The position numbers were made by a program, and so were the translations under genes. 64,000 bases of DNA from Pseudomonas saponiphila (GTDB lineage Bacteria; Pseudomonadota; Gammaproteobacteria; Pseudomonadales; Pseudomonadaceae), in the NCBI RefSeq assembly GCF_900105185.1, contig NZ_FNTJ01000001.1, positions 2,996,501-3,060,500 on the forward strand. The letters run 5' to 3'. Under the pieces are notes generated by a model that saw only the letters and a program-made list of their open reading frames with translations, was not told where the DNA came from and searched no databases. Of this stretch, positions 1 through 8,613 are shown one piece after another (within the stretch, counting starts at the first letter, position 1; each line of letters opens with the position of its first letter).

Positions 1-331
1 TCAGAACGATCAACACCAGCACCGCCGGCCGGATCACCGACTGGGGGACGAACGACACCGTGGCGGCTCCGCAGAAGGCCATGACAAAGGCGGCGCAGGC
101 GGCGGGGATCACCAGCCCCCAGTCGATCACCACCTTGCGCACGAAGGAGCGGGCCGCGAAGGTGGTGCCGCAGGCGGCCGCGACCTTGTTGGTACCCAGC
201 AGCGCCGCCGGTTGAGCGCCGGGTAGAACGTTGAACAGCGCGGGAATCTGGATCAGTCCGCCGCCGCCCACCGCCGCATCGATCAGGCCGGCGGCGAAGG
301 CGAACACGCAAAGGATGGCAATATCGACCAT
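1..331 (-). CDS. TauE/SafE family transporter, partial (C-terminus beyond window)
   Basis: The reading frame starts at the ATG at 331 and stays open to the window edge, giving about 110 residues. It begins MVDIAILCVFAFAAGLIDAA and continues with a glycine-rich GGGGLIQIPAL stretch and a GTNK motif, the N-terminal signature of the TauE/SafE (DUF81) membrane permeases that move sulfite, sulfoacetate or other organic anions. Several hydrophobic segments are visible. It starts 5 bp after the stop of the upstream oxygenase gene, so the two are very probably co-transcribed and translationally coupled. Substrate is unknown. A second TauE/SafE gene lies at 14077-14856. Confidence 0.85.
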   Translation of the reverse strand, partial: MVDIAILCVFAFAAGLIDAAVGGGGLIQIPALFNVLPGAQPAALLGTNKVAAACGTTFAARSFVRKVVIDWGLVIPAACAAFVMAFCGAATVSFVPQSVIRPAVLVLIVL

Positions 332-335
332 GTAA

Positions 336-1421
336 TCAGGCTCTGGCTATGTAGGGTTGATGAGGGTTCAGCGGCACCACGCGTGCCGGATCATTGACCC
401 CGAAGACCCGCAACATCCAGCGATCACGGCCGTCGTAGCGGGGGGTAAAACCATCCCGGGCATGCAGGGTTTGCTGGTTCTTGAAGATCAGCATGTCCCC
501 GGGTTGCAGCAGTATGTGGTGCATGACATCGGGATGATCGGCAGCGGCGGCGAACAGTTGGAGGGCAAACTGCGCATTGGCGCAGGTCGCTTCGACACTC
601 GCTTGGTTGTAGCGGCAATACAGGCCACCGGTTGCGCTTCTGTACAGCAAGGGGACGTTTTCCAGCACATTCCCCTGTTTGCCGAAGGAGGCCGGTCGGC
701 GAACGCTGAAGTTCGGTCGTGACAATTCTTCCTCAACGCAGGCCGGCAGCATGGCCAGCACCTCGTCAATGGCGACGATGCGCGTCGGCACGTCGAGCTC
801 GCAGCGCAGGCCGGTCAGGGTCAGGTACTCCGGGCAGGCCGACAACTGCGAGACGGGTTCGCAGGTCAAAGGCAGGTGAGGGTTGTCGACATGCATGCCC
901 AGATCCGCGCGCGAGCCATAGGAGCTCTTTTCGGTTTCTCGCTTGTGCTTGGGCGATACGTGACGGAACACGGTGTCGTTGCTTTCACCCTCGTAGGCCA
1001 GCGGATGGGTTTGCAGAGTTTGCAGCACCGACAAAATAGCCCCGGCCAGCGTCGACACGTTCTCGATACCCGGCTCCAGGTCATAGGGCGTGGCCGGCAG
1101 TTGCGGGTCCAGCGGTAGCCCCCTGACGATCATCGCCACTTCACGGGCCTGGGGAAAATGGCGTAGCTGCTGGATCTTCTCGGGGCACAGGACACTTTCC
1201 AGCAACCGCCCCAGGGCCGGCATGTGGCTGATCCCCGAGGCGCTATCGGTCACGTCCAGCGATGCCAGACCGGCCTGAAGCGTGCGTTGTTCTTCGAGTG
1301 ACAGATGAATTTGCGGTATCTCCCGTCGGGTCGAAGTCACTGATCGTTTTTCCAGCCATTCATGAGTGACTTCATCAACACAAGCTGCGGCTTTCCCGAG
1401 TACTTCTTCCAGCTTTGACAC
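336..1421 (-). CDS. TauD/clavaminate synthase-like Fe(II)/2-oxoglutarate dioxygenase
   Basis: This is a 361-residue protein if started at the GTG at 1421, which has an AGGAG nine bases upstream. The open frame reaches 1610, but the extra residues are low quality and overlap the divergent lysR start. The facial triad is visible: H177 and D179 in MHVDNPH, and H320 in TLHARDGFTPRYDGRDRWML, followed by arginines suited to bind 2-oxoglutarate. The C-terminal pattern (H-x-R-x-x-F-x-x-R-Y-D-G-x-D-R-W) is typical of clavaminate synthase, VioC and AsnO type hydroxylases of free or carrier-bound amino acids. A hydroxylase role is therefore inferred; the substrate cannot be read. It is followed within 5 bp by a TauE/SafE transporter and is divergent from a LysR regulator. 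Confidence 0.8.
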   Translation of the reverse strand: MSKLEEVLGKAAACVDEVTHEWLEKRSVTSTRREIPQIHLSLEEQRTLQAGLASLDVTDSASGISHMPALGRLLESVLCPEKIQQLRHFPQAREVAMIVRGLPLDPQLPATPYDLEPGIENVSTLAGAILSVLQTLQTHPLAYEGESNDTVFRHVSPKHKRETEKSSYGSRADLGMHVDNPHLPLTCEPVSQLSACPEYLTLTGLRCELDVPTRIVAIDEVLAMLPACVEEELSRPNFSVRRPASFGKQGNVLENVPLLYRSATGGLYCRYNQASVEATCANAQFALQLFAAAADHPDVMHHILLQPGDMLIFKNQQTLHARDGFTPRYDGRDRWMLRVFGVNDPARVVPLNPHQPYIARA

Positions 1422-1530
1422 GTCCTTGCGCTCCTGTTTGCCCCATCCTTTTGGGTTGAGCGGGAAGGTTAACGGAAGAGCCTTTTTTGTGTTGCAATGC
1501 CGCGTTGTGAAAAATGCAATGAGGTGGACA

Positions 1531-2463
1531 GTGGCATTGAATATGTTGGGGGAGCTGGAAGCCTTCGCGACCGTGGCTCGCAAGCGCAGTTTCGTCGCCG
1601 CGGCACGCACTCTGGGGCGTTCTCCCAGTGCGCTGACCCGTGCCGTTCAAGCCCTGGAGGAAAGTGTGGGGCTCAAGTTGTTCAATCGCTCGTCCAACGC
1701 CGTGAGCCTGACCGAAGCGGGTGAGTGCTTGTTGCCCCACGCGTACAAGATGCTCGATCTGCAACGCGAGGTGGATGAGGACCTGGCCGGTCTCGGTGGC
1801 CTGGCCTCCGGCTGGATTCGTTTTTCTGCCCCCGAGCTTCTCGGAAACGGGGTATTGCCGCGATTGATCGCGCAATACTGCGAGCGTTATCCAGACGTCA
1901 ACATCGATGTGATTTTCACCGATGAGATCATCGACCCGGCCAAGAGCAAGCTGGATTTCTCGATTCGCGGTGCGTTTCCACAATCCAGCGACTTGATCGG
2001 CTTTGCGCTCTGGAGTTACTCACGTCATCTGTATGCCAGCCCCGGCTACCTGGAGCGCTACGGCATGCCCGACTCTATCGAGGCACTGGAGTCGCACTCG
2101 CTGATCCTGCATACGGCGCCGCGGATTCTCAAGGAGTGGAATTTTCGCAGTGAGACGCAGGCCATCAGCTTTCGGGTTCATCCAAAATTTCGTTTCAGTT
2201 CCGGCCTGGCGGTATTTCAGGCAGCCCTGGCGGGCGTCGGGATCGCTCGCTTGGCGGATTGGATGGCGGAGCCCGAAGTGCAAGCGGGGCGCCTGATGCG
2301 GGTTTGTCCTGAGTACAAGCTGACCTCCAGCAGCGGTGAGAGCCCTCAGATGCACGCGGTGTACCCGGCCGGAAACTTGCCGCTGCGGGTGAAGGCGTTG
2401 ATGGAGATGATCCGCGACTTGGGTGAAAGCCTCGAATGTAAACGCGGCGCAGCACTGATATGA
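1531..2463 (+). CDS. LysR family transcriptional regulator
   Basis: About 310 residues. The N-terminal winged helix-turn-helix is clear (MLGELEAFATVARKRSFVAA, then GRSPSALTRAVQALEESVG), followed by the substrate-binding effector domain, matching the usual LysR length of about 300. I chose the GTG at 1531 because GAGG lies six bases upstream; ATG at 1519 or 1543 are alternatives. It is divergent from the oxygenase/TauE pair with only about 110 bp between starts, the usual arrangement for a LysR protein that controls its neighbour and itself. The inducer is unknown. Confidence 0.85.
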   Translation: MALNMLGELEAFATVARKRSFVAAARTLGRSPSALTRAVQALEESVGLKLFNRSSNAVSLTEAGECLLPHAYKMLDLQREVDEDLAGLGGLASGWIRFSAPELLGNGVLPRLIAQYCERYPDVNIDVIFTDEIIDPAKSKLDFSIRGAFPQSSDLIGFALWSYSRHLYASPGYLERYGMPDSIEALESHSLILHTAPRILKEWNFRSETQAISFRVHPKFRFSSGLAVFQAALAGVGIARLADWMAEPEVQAGRLMRVCPEYKLTSSSGESPQMHAVYPAGNLPLRVKALMEMIRDLGESLECKRGAALI

Positions 2464-2804
2464 GCTTAGGGGGCGCTCGGCCCTGTCGTCTGGCTCTTGC
2501 GGCGAGGCCCTGTTGTGGCAGGCGCCGCCATTGATGACGCAAATGGGAGGTGTGTTTGCGACGCAATCCACACGCGCGGCAAATTTTGCTTGGTAATGTC
2601 ACATAGCCATATGTTTAAATTTGACGCTGAATTATTGACTCTTTCCGAGCAAGGATCGAACGCATGTTGACGCGTCTGGCTGTGGTGCTGCTGTTGCTCT
2701 ATTCCACTCCCTGCGGATTTCGGTGAACGTGACCGAGCGTTTCGCTAATACGTGACCGGTGCTTCCACCCCGGTTGCGCGGGTTCTGGATTGTAATCGCA
2801 TCGG

Positions 2805-3554
2805 TCACGATGCGGCTTGTTCCTCGGCTTTTTTTCGGCGCAGCGACTCGCCTTTCATCGTCAGTCGGTAGGCGTTGTGCACCAGGCGGTCGAGGATGGC
2901 ATCGGCCAGGGTCGGGTCGTTGATCCAGCCGTGCCAGTGCTCGATGGGCAGTTGGCTCGTCAGGATGGTGGAGCGGCTGCCAGCGCGGTCGTCGATCACC
3001 TCCAGCAGGTCATGCCGGGCTCCTTCCTCCAGCGGGGCTAGCGCCCAGTCGTCCAGCACCAGGACGTCGACCTTTGCCAGCTGTTGCAGGGTACGGCCGA
3101 AGCTGCCGTCGCCATGAGCGATGCGCAGTTGTTCCAGCAGGCGCGGGGTGCGCAGGTACAGGGTGCTATAGCCCTGGCGGCAGGCCTGGTTGCCCAGGGC
3201 GCAGGCCAGCCAGGTTTTGCCGGCACCGGTCGGGCCGGTCAGCAGCAGGTTGTGCTGCTGGCGGATCCAGTCGCCACTGGCCAGGGTGGCGATCAGACGC
3301 TCGTCCAGGGCGCGTCCGGTGCGGCGGTCGAGATCTTCCAGGCAGGCGTTGGCGTACTTGAGCTTGGCCTTCTTGCGCAGCCGTACCAGGCGCTGGTTGT
3401 CACGCCAGGCCAGTTCGCGGTCGAGCAGTAGGCCGAGGCGTTCATCGAAGCTCAGGCTGTGGCTGGCCGGCAGCGTCCATTGCTCTTCCAGGGCGCGGGC
3501 CATGCCGTCCAGGCGTAGCTGGTGCAGTTGATTCAGGGTGTGTTGCGGCATCAT
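2805..3554 (-). CDS. istB: IS21 helper ATPase IstB (copy A)
   Basis: 249 residues. A Walker A motif, [18 protein letters not shown], and a Walker B-like [12 protein letters not shown] mark the DnaC/IstB AAA+ ATPase that assists IS21 transposase and target choice. The ATG at 3554 is preceded by AGGAG seven bases upstream. It starts inside the 3' end of istA in another frame, overlapping it by 113 bp, which suggests coupled translation. Identical to the protein of copy B. Intact and presumably active. Confidence 0.95.
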   Translation of the reverse strand: MMPQHTLNQLHQLRLDGMARALEEQWTLPASHSLSFDERLGLLLDRELAWRDNQRLVRLRKKAKLKYANACLEDLDRRTGRALDERLIATLASGDWIRQQHNLLLTGPTGAGKTWLACALGNQACRQGYSTLYLRTPRLLEQLRIAHGDGSFGRTLQQLAKVDVLVLDDWALAPLEEGARHDLLEVIDDRAGSRSTILTSQLPIEHWHGWINDPTLADAILDRLVHNAYRLTMKGESLRRKKAEEQAAS

Positions 3555-5127
3555 CGAACAGCTCCTGTTGCGGGGGTTGGTAGTAGTCGGCGCCACGGAC
3601 GTTCTCGTGGTCGCCGGGTAAGGTCGTTTCGGCGGCACGCTGGGGCAGCGGCTGTTGATCCAGGCCTTGCTGGAGCAGGTTGCGCACGCTGCGCCCGGTG
3701 AAGGCGCGCAGGTGTACGGCACGTTCGGCAGCGGCTTCCAGGCGTGCATTGCCATAGCGCCGGGCCAGCGAGAGCAGGCCGAGGCAGGCGCGGTAGCCCA
3801 TCTCCGGGTGCGGCTTGTGGGTCAGTTGGTGATCGATCAGTTGGCGCGTGTAGGGGCCGATCCGCGCGCCCCAGTCGAGCAGGCGTTGTGGCGTCCATTC
3901 GCGATGCGCCTGGTGCGCCGCGGGCATGTGCTCGCGCTGGGTACTGTAAGCGCCGCGTCGCCCCAGCAGCAGGTGGCTGGCCACCCGCCGGTTGCCATGC
4001 AGCACTTCCAGGGTGTGTGCCGTCAGTCGCACGTCCACGTTCTGCCGGGCCAGGGCGGAGGGCACGCTGTAGAAGCTGCCATTGACCTCGATGTGGTAGT
4101 CGATGCTGACCTTGCAGCGCTTGAAGGTGGCGACCTCGTAGGGATGCACCGGCAGCGCTCGCAAGGCCGGGCGATCCAGGCGCTCGAACCAGTCGCGCCG
4201 GCAGCCATCGAGCCGCTTGAACGGGCGCCGATTCAGATCCTCCAGCAGCTCGGCGATGGCCTGGTTAAGCGCATGCAGGCTGAAGAACTGCCGATGGCGC
4301 AGCCGCGCCATGATCCAGCGCTCGACCACCTGCACCGCCACCTCGGCCTTGGCCTTGTCCTGAGGCTTGCGTGGCCGTGCCGGCAGGATCACCGTCTGGT
4401 AATGACGCGCGCACTCCAGCGTGGCCCGGTTCAGGCCCGGCTCGTAGCGATCCGGCTGGGCGACCAGGGCGCGCGGATTGTCCGGCACAACCATTTCCGG
4501 CACGCCGCCAAAGTAGGTCAGAGCCTGGCCCAGCGAGGTCAGCCAGTCCACCTGGGTTTCGCCTGGCGTCGCGCAGGCATAGGTGTAATTCGAGGCGCCC
4601 AGGGCGGCGACGAAGATGTGCGCCCGGCGCACTTCGCCGGTGGCCGGGTCGACCACCGGCAGCGTCGGCCCGGCATAGTCGATGAATAGCTTCTCGCCCG
4701 CACGGTGCAGCTGACGCATCGAACGTTTGAGCGTCTGGGCGTAGCGCCGGTAGTGCTCGACGAACTGGGTGTAGCGGTAGGTCGGCTGGCCCGCATGCGC
4801 GGCGAGATATTCCTCCCACAGCAGCTGCAAGGTCACGCCCTTGCGTCGCAACTCGCGGTGGATGCTCAGCACATCGGGCAGCACTCGCTCACCGCGCGGC
4901 TTGTTCGTCGACGTCGGTGCAAACAAGGCGGCCGCCAGCGCGGCCTCGTCCATGGCCACCAGCGCCGGCCAGTCCAGCCCGGCCACCCGCGCCGCCGCGA
5001 TGTACTTGCTAACCACGCCCTTGGACAGCTGCAAGGCACGGGCAATCTTCTCGTGGGACAAGCCGGCCTCAAACTTGAGGCGCAGACATTCTTTGATGTT
5101 TCGCATGGCTACTCGCGGCGCCGCCAT
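3442..5127 (-). CDS. istA: IS21 transposase IstA (copy A)
   Basis: 561 residues. An N-terminal helix-turn-helix ([21 protein letters not shown]) is followed by an rve/DDE integrase core with the first Asp in [15 protein letters not shown], the second in [14 protein letters not shown] and the Glu in [14 protein letters not shown]. The C-terminal region includes the Mu-transposase-like segment ([16 protein letters not shown]). Start at ATG 5127 follows GGAGAGGAAG. It acts with IstB to cut and join the element ends. Full length; no damage visible. Confidence 0.95.
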   Translation of the reverse strand: MAAPRVAMRNIKECLRLKFEAGLSHEKIARALQLSKGVVSKYIAAARVAGLDWPALVAMDEAALAAALFAPTSTNKPRGERVLPDVLSIHRELRRKGVTLQLLWEEYLAAHAGQPTYRYTQFVEHYRRYAQTLKRSMRQLHRAGEKLFIDYAGPTLPVVDPATGEVRRAHIFVAALGASNYTYACATPGETQVDWLTSLGQALTYFGGVPEMVVPDNPRALVAQPDRYEPGLNRATLECARHYQTVILPARPRKPQDKAKAEVAVQVVERWIMARLRHRQFFSLHALNQAIAELLEDLNRRPFKRLDGCRRDWFERLDRPALRALPVHPYEVATFKRCKVSIDYHIEVNGSFYSVPSALARQNVDVRLTAHTLEVLHGNRRVASHLLLGRRGAYSTQREHMPAAHQAHREWTPQRLLDWGARIGPYTRQLIDHQLTHKPHPEMGYRACLGLLSLARRYGNARLEAAAERAVHLRAFTGRSVRNLLQQGLDQQPLPQRAAETTLPGDHENVRGADYYQPPQQELFDDAATHPESTAPATPGRHGPRPGRAMDAAGQPQPELR

Positions 5128-5186
5128 CTTCCTCTCCCGAAATCGGTCGAGGATGGCGGCGCATCAGGTCATGCGCAACGAAGGGG

Positions 5187-5352
5187 AAGGCTTTCGCTAA
5201 GTCGTGACCGGCGATTTCGGTAAGCCGTGACCACCTGTTTCGGAACAGGCGGAAAATCGGTCACGTTGCTACCGAAATGAGCGGTCACGCGTTAGCGAAA
5301 TGACCGGTCACGATCAACCGAAACGGCCGGTCACGGTGCTCCGAAATCCGCA
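5187..5352. repeat. IS21 copy A istA-side terminal repeat block
   Basis: The mirror image of 42371-42536. The stretch contains repeated CGGTCACG units spaced about 22-25 bp, each next to a TTTCGnTA/ACCGAAA-like sequence. IS21 elements are known to carry several internal repeats at their ends that bind the transposase, and these fit that role. Confidence 0.7.
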
Positions 5353-5471
5353 GCTCCCATCCTGTCTTCCGCGCAGCCTGTCGAAGGTGAGCCGGAAACT
5401 TCCCGCGAGCGCCTGGCCAGCCTGTTGCAGGACTGAAGCGCCTTTTAGCAGGAACTCTCAGAGAACCAGCT

Positions 5472-5494
5472 GCGGGCCCCGCCATGGGGCCCGC
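5472..5494 (-). terminator. Possible terminator hairpin after the RND permease gene
   Basis: A perfect nine-base stem, GCGGGCCCC and GGGGCCCGC around a five-base loop, lies 11 bp past the stop of the RND permease gene. There is no clear T-run, so it may be a weak or factor-assisted terminator. Confidence 0.4.
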
Positions 5495-5504
5495 CGTGAG
5501 GGTT

Positions 5505-8500
5505 TCAGCCCTTGGCCGAACCGCGCTTGACCAGTTTCATCACCACCACGAAGAACACCGGGACGAAGATCACCGCCAGGGTCGCGGTGATCATGCCGCC
5601 GATCACCCCGGTGCCGATGGCTTGCTGGCTGGCGGAGCTGGCGCCGGTGGCGATGGCCAGGGGCACCACGCCGAGGATGAAGGCCAGGGAGGTCATGACG
5701 ATCGGCCGCAGGCGCAGGCGCGCAGCTTGCACCGTGGCGTCGATCAGGTCGTGGCCTTCGTCGTACAGGCTCTTGGCGAACTCGATGATCAGGATCGCGT
5801 TCTTCGCCGACAGGCCGATGATGGTGATCAGGCCGACCTTGAAGAACACGTCGTTGGGCATCTCGCGCAAACTCACCGCCAGCACCGCGCCCAGCACCCC
5901 CAGGGGCACCACCAGCAGCACCGAGGTCGGGATCGACCAGCTCTCGTAGAGCGCCGCCAGGCACAGGAACACGATCAGCAGCGACAGGCCCAGCAGCATT
6001 GGCGCCTGGCTGCCGGACAGGCGTTCCTGCAGTGACAGGCCGGTCCATTCCAGGCCCAACCCGGCAGGCAGCTGTGCCACCAGTCGTTCGATCTCCTGCA
6101 TGGCTTCACCGGTACTGTGGCCGGGGGCCGGCTCGCCGGAAACGGCGATCGCCGGGTAGCCGTTGTAGCGGGTCAACTGCGCCGGTCCGAGGGTCCAGTT
6201 GGCGCGGACGAAAGCTGACAGCGGCACCATCTTGCCGGCGTTGTTGCGCACCTGCATGCGCAGCAGGTCCTCGACCTGGCTGCGCTGGTCGCCTTCGGCC
6301 TGGACCACCACCCGCTGCATCCGTCCCTGGTTGGGGAAGTCGTTGATGTAGGCCGAGCCCAGGGCCGTGGACAGCAGGTTGCCGATATCGCCGAAGGACA
6401 CGCCCAGGGCATTGGCCTGCTTGCGGTCCACCTCCAGCTGCACCTGGGGTGCTTCGGCCAGGGCGCTTTCGCGGACGTTGGCCAGGATCGGGCTCTTCTC
6501 GGCGTTCATGAGCAGCTCGGTTCGGGCTTGCATCAAGGCGGCGTGGCCGACACCGCCGCGGTCCTGCAGGCGGAACTCGAAGCCGCTGGAGGTGCCCAGG
6601 CCATCGATCGGCGGCGGCAGCACGGCGTAGACCACGGCGTCCTTGATTGCGCTCAGCGCGGCGTTGGCCCGGTCGGCGATGGCCATGGCCGAGTCGTCGC
6701 TGCCCCGTTGCGACCAGTCCTTGAGGGTGGTGAAGGCCAGGGCCGCGTTCTGCCCGCTACCGGAGAAGCTGAAGCCGAGGATGATGGTGCTGTCGCCCAC
6801 GCCCGGTTCGCTGGCGTTGTGCGTTTCGATCTGCTCCACCACCTTGACCGTGCGGTTCTGGCTGGCGCCGGGCGGCAGCTGGATATCGGTGATGGTGTAG
6901 CCCTGGTCCTCCACCGGCAGGAAGGAGGAGGGCAGGCGGCTGAACAGCAGCGCCATGATCGCCAGCAGGGCGACGTAGATCAGCAGGTAGCGCCCGCTGC
7001 GCTTGAGGGCGTAGCTCACGCCGCCCTCGTAGCGGTCGCTCAGGCGTTCGAAGCGCCGGTTGAACCAGCCGAAGAAGCCCTTGCGCTCGTGGTGCTCGCC
7101 TTTGGCGATGGGCTTGAGCAGAGTGGCGCACAAGGCCGGAGTCAGGGTCAGGGCGAGGAACGCCGAGAACAGGATCGAGGTGGCCATGGACAGGGAGAAT
7201 TGCTGATAGATCACCCCCACCGAGCCCGGCATGAAGGCCATGGGAATGAACACCGCCACCAGCACCAGGGTGATACCGATGATGGCTCCGGTGATCTGCT
7301 GCATCGCCTTGCGCGTGGCGTCCTTGGGCGACAGCCCTTCAGTGGCCATGATCCGCTCGACGTTCTCCACCACCACGATGGCGTCGTCCACCAGGATGCC
7401 GATGGCCAGCACCATGCCGAACATGGTCAGCACGTTGATCGAGAAGCCCAGGGCCAGCATGGTGGCGAAGGTGCCCATCAGCGCCACCGGCACCACCAGG
7501 GTCGGGATCAGGGTGTAGCGGATGTTCTGCAGGAACAGGAACATCACCAGGAACACCAGGGCCATGGCTTCCACCAGGGTGTAGATGACCTTGGTGATCG
7601 AAACCTTGACGAAGGGCGAGGTGTCGTAGGGGATCTTGTATTCCACCCCGGCCGGGAAGTAGCGCGACAGCTCGTCCATCTTGGCGCGGATCAGGGTCGC
7701 GGTGCTCAGGGCGTTGGCCCCGGGCGACAGCTGCACGCCGACCGCGGTGGACGGCTTGCCGTTCAGGCGCGTGCCGAACTGGTATTCCTGGCTGCCGACT
7801 TCCACCCGCGCCACATCACCGATGCGCACCGTGGAGCCGTCCGGGTTGGCCCGCAGCACGATGTCGGCGAACTCCTCGGGGGTGGTCAACTGGCCCTTGA
7901 CCAGGATGGTCGCGGTGATTTCCTGGCTGGACGGGTTGGGCAGGTCGCCGATGCTGCCGGCCGGCACCTGGGCGTTCTGCGCCGCGACCGCGGCATTGAC
8001 GTCCGCCGGGGTCAGGTTGAAACCCACCAGTTTCTGCGGGTCGAGCCAGATCCGCATGGCCCGTTCGGCGCCGTACAACTGGGCCTTGCCGACCCCCTCC
8101 AGGCGGCGGATCTCGTTCATCACGTTGCGCGCCAGGTAGTCGCTGAGGGCGACGTTGCTCAGGCGCCCGTCGTTGGAGGTCAGGGTGATCAGCAACAGGA
8201 AGCCGGCGGACACCTTCTCTATCTGCAGGCCTTGCTGAGTCACAGCCTGGGGCAGCCGCGGCTCCACCGCCTTGAGGCGGTTCTGCACATCGACCTGGGC
8301 CAGTTCCGGGTTGGTGCCGGGCTGGAAGGTCGCGGTGATGGTGGCGCTGCCCAGGCTGCTTTGGGAAGAGAAGTACAGCAGGTGATCGGCGCCGTTGAGC
8401 TCCTGCTCGATCAGGCTGACCACCGACTCGTCCAGGGTCTGCGCCGAGGCACCCGGATAGACCGCGTAGATCTCGATCTGTGGCGGTGCCACGTTGGGGT

Positions 8501-8603
8501 ACTGCGCCACCGGCAACTGGGGAATCGCCAGGGCGCCACTCAGGAGGATGAAAAAGGCGACCACCCAGGCAAAGACCGGGCGGTCGATAAAGAATTGCGG
8601 CAT
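5505..8603 (-). CDS. RND efflux pump inner-membrane permease (HAE-1/AcrB type)
   Basis: 1032 residues, the usual length for AcrB/MexB-type proton antiporters that export drugs and other hydrophobic compounds from the periplasm and inner membrane. It begins MPQFFIDRPVFAWVVAFFIL, has two periplasmic loop regions with the ELNGADHLLY pattern, and the TM4 proton-relay aspartates in GILVDDAIVVVENV. It lies 10 bp after the stop of the fusion-protein gene and forms a two-gene operon with it. No outer-membrane factor gene follows, so the pump probably shares an OprM-like channel encoded elsewhere. The two-component system divergent from the operon is the likely regulator. I cannot assign it to a named Mex pump. 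Confidence 0.9.
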   Translation of the reverse strand: MPQFFIDRPVFAWVVAFFILLSGALAIPQLPVAQYPNVAPPQIEIYAVYPGASAQTLDESVVSLIEQELNGADHLLYFSSQSSLGSATITATFQPGTNPELAQVDVQNRLKAVEPRLPQAVTQQGLQIEKVSAGFLLLITLTSNDGRLSNVALSDYLARNVMNEIRRLEGVGKAQLYGAERAMRIWLDPQKLVGFNLTPADVNAAVAAQNAQVPAGSIGDLPNPSSQEITATILVKGQLTTPEEFADIVLRANPDGSTVRIGDVARVEVGSQEYQFGTRLNGKPSTAVGVQLSPGANALSTATLIRAKMDELSRYFPAGVEYKIPYDTSPFVKVSITKVIYTLVEAMALVFLVMFLFLQNIRYTLIPTLVVPVALMGTFATMLALGFSINVLTMFGMVLAIGILVDDAIVVVENVERIMATEGLSPKDATRKAMQQITGAIIGITLVLVAVFIPMAFMPGSVGVIYQQFSLSMATSILFSAFLALTLTPALCATLLKPIAKGEHHERKGFFGWFNRRFERLSDRYEGGVSYALKRSGRYLLIYVALLAIMALLFSRLPSSFLPVEDQGYTITDIQLPPGASQNRTVKVVEQIETHNASEPGVGDSTIILGFSFSGSGQNAALAFTTLKDWSQRGSDDSAMAIADRANAALSAIKDAVVYAVLPPPIDGLGTSSGFEFRLQDRGGVGHAALMQARTELLMNAEKSPILANVRESALAEAPQVQLEVDRKQANALGVSFGDIGNLLSTALGSAYINDFPNQGRMQRVVVQAEGDQRSQVEDLLRMQVRNNAGKMVPLSAFVRANWTLGPAQLTRYNGYPAIAVSGEPAPGHSTGEAMQEIERLVAQLPAGLGLEWTGLSLQERLSGSQAPMLLGLSLLIVFLCLAALYESWSIPTSVLLVVPLGVLGAVLAVSLREMPNDVFFKVGLITIIGLSAKNAILIIEFAKSLYDEGHDLIDATVQAARLRLRPIVMTSLAFILGVVPLAIATGASSASQQAIGTGVIGGMITATLAVIFVPVFFVVVMKLVKRGSAKG

Positions 8604-8613
8604 GACGTACTAC

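Larger units (their letters stand above)
2712..5352 (-). mobile_element. IS21-family insertion sequence, copy A
   Basis: A 2,641 bp element with ends TGCGGATTTCGG and CCGAAATCCGCA, carrying istA and istB. It has the same length as copy B at 42371-45011 and the encoded proteins are identical, so transposition is recent. Flanks are ACTCCC (2706-2711) and GCTCCC (5353-5358), a six-base target repeat with one mismatch. It lies in the opposite orientation to copy B. The outer 170 bp at the istA end hold several copies of the CGTGACCG motif. Confidence 0.95.
2664..5436 (+). pseudogene. Small secreted peptide gene split by IS21 copy A
   Basis: An ATG at 2664 follows an AAGGA eight bases upstream and encodes MLTRLAVVLLLLYSTP, a signal-peptide-like start. 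It is cut at 2711 by the IS. On the far side, reading from 5359 in the matching frame gives ILSSAQPVEGEPETSRERLA and stops at 5436. Removing the element and one target repeat rejoins a 41-residue ORF in frame. The product would be a very short exported peptide or a lipid-free leader-bearing protein; I do not recognise the family. The in-frame junction and good ribosome binding site argue that this was a real gene. The alternative is a chance ORF. Confidence 0.5.

Noticed and set aside
1422..1610. Upstream extension of the oxygenase frame
   Set aside because: The added residues overlap the divergent lysR start and lack a ribosome site; the GTG at 1421 has AGGAG.
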